Shown piece by piece: positions 58,170 to 64,000 of a stretch of 64,000 nt of DNA (the first letter of the stretch is position 1; the number at the start of each line of letters is the position of its first letter). The position numbers and the translations under genes are program-made. Below the pieces are notes generated by a model. The model had not been told where the DNA came from, searched no databases, and saw only the letters and a list, made by a program, of their open reading frames with translations. Source of the stretch: Undaria pinnatifida (Eukaryota; Sar; Phaeophyceae; Laminariales; Alariaceae); the NCBI GenBank assembly GCA_012845835.1, contig JABAKD010000001.1:7490476-7554475 (forward strand), in the 5' to 3' direction.

Positions 58170-58700
58170 CGCAGAGTCATGGTCTATTGGCCACAAGAAG
58201 GTTCTCTTAAACGGAATATTCTGGATGAAGCGGATAACCCGTAGAATCTAGCTAGTTTGTACCACAAGAGCGTTCTTGGAAATGGAACGCACCTCCTCTG
58301 GACAAGATAGGTAGAAGTAAGCGCGCTAGGCGCTCATGAATATATAGAACATCTAGGAGAACGTTCCTTGTACGTTCCATAGGAAAAGGTCCGGAAGAGA
58401 GCACAGCAGCAATGCTGGGGTGACGCGAACTCTGTGAGCTTCACCCCACCCCCGTGCTCTCACTACCTGCTCTACATGCTCTACCTACTCTACTTGCTCT
58501 ACCTGCTCTACTTGCTGCCCTGCACTACCGTGTGCCAAGGGCCTGTGTCGTCTCTCTTTTAGAGTTCAATGTAGAGGAAATATTGTATAAGTTTTGAGTC
58601 TATCCAGCGAGCCACGAGGAGAGACCAAACAAGGGCACCGGAACCCATGAGGAGCACGCTTCCCAACACCGACCAACCACGCATCCCCCACTCGGAGTAC
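58170..58700 (-). repeat. Dispersed repeat with 9-bp minisatellite
   Basis: 58,480-58,690 is the complement of 31,590-31,800 (CTCAAAACTTATACAATATTT, minus strand). Next to it lie about six 9-bp units of ACCTGCTCT type (58,462-58,520). No gene. Confidence 0.6.
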
Positions 58701-59152
58701 CACTACATTGCTATACGCGCGGTGCTGGGTCTAGGCGATAGTGCGGGGTGTGGGGAAGGAGGAGGCGTTGGAGGGGGGGAGGGGGGATATATATGAATCC
58801 AGCTGAATTATGCATGCTCGCGGGGGGTGGGTGGGTGGAGTGTCAACTCTTCATCATATTCTTGCTTTTTGTTTTTTGGTGGATCCTCCTGGAGATCCCG
58901 GGTAATAAAAGCTTAAGCTCCATATATATACACACTTTTGTTTGTGTACCAGTTTTTGTCCATCTGCAGAACGCAGACTTGGTGTTTAAACCTCGCCCCT
59001 TCGGTTTAGTCAACACCTTGGACTTGACGATTTCTTGCGAAGAATCAGGGCTTTCAACGAGTGAATCTTGAAAACCCACAGACTGCTCCTGGATTAGGCG
59101 TTCATCCAGAGGGGAATAGGTGATTTGTTTTCAAGGGGAACTATTTTTGAGT
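58701..59152. other. G-family fragment then unassigned sequence
   Basis: 58,700-58,800 repeats TTGCTATACGCG and GGTCTAGGCGATAGTG with G-rich sequence. A 107-codon frame 58,748-59,071 spans it and is not credible as a gene in its first part. Confidence 0.4.
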
Positions 59153-59240
59153 GTGGGTACACAATTAAATGTGACACATATTACCGACGACCCTCACCAT
59201 TTCGTGACACAAAGTACCGACCGCACGGCGTTTCGTGACT
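59153..59240 (+). repeat. GTGACACA/TTACCGACG repeat
   Basis: GTGTGGGTACAC then GTGACACATATTACCGACGA and GTGACACAAAGTACCGACCG, ending CGTTTCGTGAC. The same array is at 49,255-49,345 and, reversed, at 46,185-46,250. Confidence 0.7.
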
Positions 59241-59250
59241 TCGTGACACA

Positions 59251-59682
59251 CGTAGAAGCCCTCCCAGCCCTCCCAAGACAATCTAAACATTGAGGCTGCT
59301 CCGGCCTCTGGAACGACCTCTGGCACGGCCGCTGGTACGGACACCCCCTCTGACGCAGCCTCTTCTGCCGTTGACGAGTACGGTTTGTCAGAAGAAGCAG
59401 ATTCTGCTGTAGTAGCGGCTCTAGACGGGTTGGGTAACACGGGCCAGGAGGACGCGGCAGCGACGGAGAACAGCGCGAGCGCGAGCGGGGCTCTTCTTGT
59501 AGGTCCTCGGGCTCGCAAGATGCTGAGGATGAATATGGCGAACCGCTGATCTTGTCCGCAGCCGAAGAATCTGCCTTGGCGTCAATGAAAGTGGCGGCTG
59601 CAAAGCACAGGGAGCATGCCGATGCGATTGAAGACGCGCAACTGCAGATTGGTTGGCAAATCCTGAAGCAGTTGACATGAAC
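59251..59682 (+). pseudogene. Coding-like island, unknown protein, frame broken
   Basis: Plus-strand frame from 59,251 (after TAG) to about 59,550 encodes an acidic Ala/Ser/Thr-rich stretch (VDEYGLSEEADSAVVAALDG). A second frame from about 59,480 to TGA at about 59,680 reads EDEYGEPLILSAAEESALAS and then a helical Ala/His/Gln segment. The two fit together if a frame change or short intron lies near 59,490. There is no ATG at the start. Minus-strand frames here (59,165-59,854) are by-products. Family unknown. Confidence 0.35.
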
Positions 59683-60144
59683 TGCAAAACGTGGACGACC
59701 AAAGTGAGATGGGTCGCGAAACTGGTTGGTTGGTGTCGGCACACAGAGGGTGGTAGATTGCCAGTGCACACAGCAGCATTGTGTTACCGATCTCACTGAA
59801 GATGGCCTGTAGCAGCGGTGGCAGCAGCAGCCGTAGAGACACCATATGATACATCTATGCTACCGGTAACGTATTCTTCACCAGTTTGTCCGGGACAATA
59901 AGAGCCGTTTGGTATTGATATTAATTCACAAACGATCCTTACGTTTCTAAACATAAGATATCTGGTAAATATGCACGATCGTGGTCCCGCAGCTTAGTGC
60001 GGTATCTTTCAGTTCGGAGTGCCAGTTTAGTGCGGCGAAAATCGCTTGTCACGGCCTATTTATTGATAGTATATAAGCGCACAACACAGTGCGATGTCTC
60101 ACTTTAGTGCGTATATAGTCGCCTGGTAAGGTACCGCACTAATT
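59683..60144. other. No gene recognised
   Basis: Near 59,995-60,130 the phrases TTAGTGCGGTATC, TTTAGTGCGGCG and TTTAGTGCGTAT recur, a short-motif cluster immediately before the (GTT)n tract. Confidence 0.35.
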
Positions 60145-61550
60145 GTTGTTGTTGTTGTTGTTGTTGTTGTTCTCACATTAACTCGCATAATCAAGTCCGT
60201 GGTCACAGGACAGGCTCCAGTCACTCTGGAGCTGAGGAATACCCTAGGGAAAAACACCAGGGTAGTCCATGGGAAAATTCCCGAGGTAATTTTCCCGTGC
60301 TGTACGTCGGTCCCGGTACTCGGCGGAATACCGTCATATTTGGGCAAACCGTGTACCGCCGAAGGCGGTACCGTCAAAAATCGAAAAACCGTCAACCGTT
60401 TAAAAAGTACCGTCATTTTGCAGCACCGCCATAAAAGTACCGTCAAATAAGCGAAGTACCGTTTACCGTTTAGAAAAACCGTCATATTCAGAACCGTCAA
60501 AGATTGTAGGGTGATAGTTTTCATTGAATGCTTTCATGTTTCAGGTTTTTTTGTTTTTTGTTTACAGCAGTAGTAGTATTGTTTTATTGTCTTATTTTGG
60601 TGCTAAATGTCTAAATGTTGTTTCGCGTGAGGCTGGTGAGTTTGTCAGCTTGACGGTTCGACGATTAGTCTAGCCTTTATTCGTCCGTTCCATATAATAG
60701 GTATGCAGGAACATCAGCAGGGTGGTGCCGGCATGCTTGATCGCCGCCCGGGAGGTACTGTCAAGTATTTCGTCATTCGTAATTCTGTATTTCTCAGTGG
60801 CGGAACCGTCATATTTCAGTACCCTAAAAAAAGTACCGTCAAATTTGGCAGTACCGGGACCGGTACCGTCGTTTTGCAGTACCGCCAAAAAAGTACCGTC
60901 AAATACCGAAAAACCGTTTACCGTCTAGAAAATACCGTCACTTTTCGATACCGCCGAAAAAGTACCGTCAAATTCGGCGATACCGTGTACCGCCAAAAAA
61001 AGTGGTACCGTGAGAAATCGAAATACCGTCAACCGTTTGAAAAGTACCGTCATTTCGCAATACCGTCCGATCTGGTACCGAAAAAAAAAACGGTACCGAG
61101 GACTACCCTGAAAAACACCAAACAACCCAAGGTGGCACACATATGTATCACAGCTGACGCAATTCATGCCTCCACCAGAAGCATATAAAAGTGAAATCGT
61201 GAGTCAGTCTACGATGTGCCAGGTCCATACCCCGGTGCATACATACGCCTCATTACTCGCGCCTTGGAAAACCAACTATTATACCGCTTGCTACCCAAGA
61301 AAGACTACCACGTATATATTACTTGTAGTATTTATCACTACGCATACGTACGACAGACGCAAGTCAATTGGAAAAAAAAAACAAAGAACAAATAAGAAGA
61401 GAAAGGAAAGGAACGAAAAGAGAGAAAAGCGGAAAAAGAAAGCGAAAAAGGAAAGGAAAGAAAAGCAAAGACAAGAAAAAAAGCAAGAAAAGATAAGGGA
61501 AGAGGAAGCAAGGGAAGGAAAAGAGAAAAAAAAAAATGAACAGGAACTGA
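60145..61550 (-). repeat. E repeat with (GTT)n end, interrupted by an 851-bp element
   Basis: 60,145-60,258 and 61,110-61,550 together match 44,262-44,680 and the complement of 50,550-50,960. Read on the minus strand it ends in AAC repeats (60,145-60,170), typical of a retroposon 3' tail. The far end is a purine-rich stretch (61,370-61,540). Confidence 0.7.
60259..61109 (+). mobile_element. 851-bp inverted-repeat element with ACCGTCA array
   Basis: Termini AGGGTAGTCC and GGACTACCCT (perfect 10-bp inverted repeat), flanked by GAAAAACACC on both sides (60,249-60,258 and 61,110-61,119), a 10-bp target duplication. The interior has about 14 copies of ACCGTCA, all on the plus strand, most as GTACCGTCA or ATACCGTCA, with interspersed TACCGCC and CCGTTTACCG. 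They lie in two clusters (60,328-60,500 and 60,750-61,080). Near the left end GGGAAAATT and AATTTTCCC form a stem. No transposase. The target length would fit a Mutator-like superfamily, but that is inference. Confidence 0.85.
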
Positions 61551-62204
61551 CTAAATACCTGTGAGGGACCATGACTGCCGTGTACGACTTGTATGTACGA
61601 GTGGTTCAAGCATGTTCATAAGGCTCCAGTTTGATGTCATGCCATTAGGATGTTCCTCGGAACGTCTACACCGGAGCCACCGCGTCCACCGCTTCACCGG
61701 TGTTTGTACTCGTAGTATGCGAGAATAGTACCCGGATCGGGACAGCCTCGGACAACGACAGACCGCAGTATCCGTGTTGGTGTGCTCTGCTTCTGCTGCT
61801 GTACAGGGTATAGCATGATATATCCGTACTATGTATCGTTGTGCTGCAATGTTAATCGATACCAAGGCACCAGGTACACAGGTCAGTACCTGACTGTTAC
61901 GTGATGCGTAGCCAAGTGCGTCCGGGGGGACGATGGTTTTGGGTTCTAGGTCAGTCGCACCGTAAGGAGGGATCACACTATGCGCGGTATATTACGTCTA
62001 GACGGCCGTCCGACGCAGGCCTAAAATGTCGTCTCTATAGACTAGACTATAGACTATCTTTGTTCCGTCTCTATATCTCTGTTGGTGTCATTATATCATA
62101 GGTATCGCATTTAACAACATATTGTACATCAACGAAGTCGAGTGTTTTTTTACAGCAGCACTACGTACTGGTGTGACTCAAATGGTGCTGTTAACAGTTG
62201 ATAT
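61551..62204. other. No gene recognised
   Basis: A 141-codon minus frame (61,551-61,976) has no recognisable domain. No shared repeat found. Confidence 0.35.
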
Positions 62205-62594
62205 GTGATAAGACACTTGCAAACAATATCGCACCACCCACATAGTATGTTGGAAGTACCAACAACGCCGCTTGCAAAGATGAATATTTACACGAAATTC
62301 GTCGAACTCGCGGCTGACGTCCTGACAATATTTTTATTAAATATCGTACAAGGTATCATATCACCGATGTTTGGCGAAACAAAGCCTGTGTGTCATAAAT
62401 TTACACGCTCTGTTTGTCTCTTTCCCTTGTATGCAAAACCGGTTATCATCTACATCTCCCTTGTGTCTACGTTTCTTGAGCAAAGGAAAGGCGTCGCGGA
62501 GACGAAGAATCGCCTTGATCACGAGTTGATTTACTTGTACAGAGGCGGTTTGCCCTCTGAGGAAGAGAAGCATGCGCCACCAGCCAAGAATTAA
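62205..62594 (+). CDS. Hypothetical 129-residue ORF
   Basis: Open from ATG 62,205 to TAA 62,592. Residues about 25-55 are hydrophobic (KFVELAADVLTIFLLNIVQG) and a second hydrophobic stretch lies near residue 80; the C-terminus is charged (PSEEEKHAPPAKN). Part of the DNA (62,258-62,325) resembles a P-repeat end (TTGCAAAGATGAATATTTAC), which lowers confidence. Unknown function. Confidence 0.2.
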   Translation: MIRHLQTISHHPHSMLEVPTTPLAKMNIYTKFVELAADVLTIFLLNIVQGIISPMFGETKPVCHKFTRSVCLFPLYAKPVIIYISLVSTFLEQRKGVAETKNRLDHELIYLYRGGLPSEEEKHAPPAKN

Positions 62595-63999
62595 TTGCTC
62601 GCCTCCGCCTCGGGTAAGTATGCCAGTCACCTATTTAGCTGCGCCCACAGGCATACAGCTTGTAGGCCGTGCCGGCGAAGTGAAAACCACGGCAAGTGTT
62701 TTCCCGGACGACGGCAATCGGCGAGGAGAATCAAGACTGCCGGTGAGGGATGTACGTGACGACGAGGAGGAGGAGGTAGAGGAGGAGGAGGAGAAGGAGG
62801 AGAAGGGGGAGAAGGAGCAGGAGGAGCAGGAGGAGGAAGGCGAGAAGCACGAGGACGAAGACAAAGATGCCCAGGAATCGGAGTGCTACTCAATGTCGGC
62901 GTCGGTTAGAGAACAATCAAGCAGGTGATGAGGCCTGGCTGTAAATTGTTCTCGCGTTCCACTGTTCGCAGAAGTCTCGTAAACCCTCTCCTCGCACGTA
63001 CCCGCACCTTCCCCTAGCCCCACAACTTGCGCAGTCTGACGTTTGTCACCGCCCCCCCGCCCCCATTGTTCGCAGGTTACTAAGCAGATCGGAAGCAAAG
63101 GATTGGCAAAGAGGCAGTCGCCTGTATCCCTACGAAGTCGCCATCAAAAACCAACATGTTGCCCTTCGTCCAACCGGCCGTCTGCGCACACGGCTGGCAC
63201 CTCTACTACGCACCAGCGGGTATGCCATCCCAACCACTATGCCCGGTGCATGGGTGGCAGGCCGTGGAAGGGTGAAATGTGATAAACTGTCATATAATAT
63301 TGACGGTTTAATCGCAGCATTCAATATGAAGCCATGTGATGTGCACCGGGTTGCAACAAGTGCACGACGGTGGTATAGATTAGTCTTGGGAAGTGGTAAG
63401 GACAGGGTGGGAGTTTCACGAATGGGATGAAGTAGTCGACAGGGTGAGTAAGGGGAGATATGCAGCCTTTTAGTTTTTTTTAGAGGACGATATATGTACG
63501 GATCACTAACCTCGCATAAGGTGGTATCGAGCAATGATGCGCTTGTACAGTACTATACTGTAGTATAGAACACCTACACAGTAACTTGAAAAAAAACGAA
63601 AGGCATGCTGATATGTTCAGGAAACCAAGAAACCCGGTAACCTTTGAAACTGATCAGCGTGTAGAACGCCCCCTCTCTCAAAGTACGAAACTATGTGTTT
63701 CTTATTAGGTGCCTTGTACTGCATGCGCCCACCCAGGTGATCAGCCAAGGGCATACGAAAGGTCGGCCAGTCTCAGCAATCTTTCAGGAGGACATGTTCA
63801 TGGTGGGAACTAGGCATCATATCAAGGACTGCATGGCTCGTCGCGAGGTTCTACAGGTGCGTAAACCCTTCATGCTGTACTGTACAAGTACAGGTACCCT
63901 TCTTTTCAGAGTAACTTGAATAAACAATTCAGGCTTCCTTGTGTTCGAGACGCCTATATAGGAAGTACCAGTATGGTGTATGAAAATGTGCTGAAATGA
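62572..63999 (+). CDS. Putative spliced host gene (unknown protein)
   Basis: My reconstruction: exon 1 from ATG 62,572 or 62,620 to about 62,926, encoding a neutral N-terminus then a Glu-rich segment (62,760-62,875); intron 62,927-63,075 (GTGATG ... TTGTTCGCAG); exon 2 from 63,076 to about 63,406, basic (RTRLAPLLRTSGYAIPTTMP); intron from GTGGGA to TTATTAG at about 63,709; exon 3 to 63,856 (GRPVSAIFQEDMFMVGTRHH); a 53-bp intron with GTGCGT and TTTTCAG; exon 4 63,910 to TGA 63,997. The frame is kept across all three junctions, which is suggestive, but each step was chosen by eye and other frames are open in exon 2. GTAAGT at 62,614 is an unused strong donor. No family recognised. Confidence 0.35.
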
Positions 64000-64000
64000 A

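Noticed and set aside
60328-61080. CRISPR-like array of short repeats
   Set aside because: Spacing is irregular, motifs are only 7-9 bp, there are no cas genes, and the context is a eukaryotic transposon.
61551-61976. 141-codon minus-strand ORF as a gene
   Set aside because: No domain and no conservation visible within the window; composition not persuasive.

Overview
This window looks like nuclear DNA of a eukaryote with a large, transposon-rich genome. I see two long Ty1/copia retrotransposons, a truncated LINE-type reverse transcriptase, tRNA-derived SINEs with poly(A) tails, several families of short inverted-repeat elements (MITEs), microsatellites and splice-site-like signals. There is no operon structure, rRNA, intact tRNA or CRISPR. 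A stramenopile alga, perhaps a brown alga, is my best guess from the LINE and copia proteins, but this rests on recollection of style and is weak. Repeat family names below (SINE1, SINE2, MITE-A, MITE-B, P, G, R2-R4, A-G) are my own labels.

Layout. 1-7.8 kb: no convincing gene; SINE1 copies, MITE-A, MITE-B, old SINE2, P repeats. 7.84-10.46 kb: 5'-truncated non-LTR reverse transcriptase with a duplicated tail. 11.2-18.2 kb: copia-1, two 299-bp LTRs about 97% identical, gag and pol broken by stops and frameshifts. 18.4-19.8 kb: G-family repeat, 30-bp tandem, MITE-A. 19.8-33.4 kb: two roughly 3-kb segmental repeat units (P-R2-R3-R4); the second is split by copia-2 (24,558-31,526, LTRs about 92% identical, perfect 5-bp target duplication). 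33.9-35.8 kb: broken coding fragments, including one with a 63-bp in-frame minisatellite. 36.1-37.5 kb: an OTU-type cysteine protease gene and a 98% identical truncated duplicate. 40.1-41.7 kb: 490-bp tandem repeat. 41.8-52.2 kb: a mosaic of inverted repeats about 10 kb across. 52.8-57.1 kb: further copies of the same families with a clean SINE1 insertion. 57.2-58.8 kb: G-rich tracts. 59.2-59.7 kb: a coding-like island. 60.26-61.11 kb: an 851-bp inverted-repeat element packed with a directional ACCGTCA motif. 62.2-64.0 kb: the only stretch that reads like a spliced host gene.

How the parts relate. The most informative feature is nesting. Because the older segmental repeats occur several times, empty sites can be compared with occupied sites inside the window. 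This dates and delimits SINE1 (55,214), copia-2, MITE-B (32,280), the P repeat (21,526) and the 851-bp element. Both copia elements look non-autonomous now. The OTU gene is the only intact recognisable enzyme ORF outside the retroelements. All homology statements come from motif recognition by eye; no database search was run.
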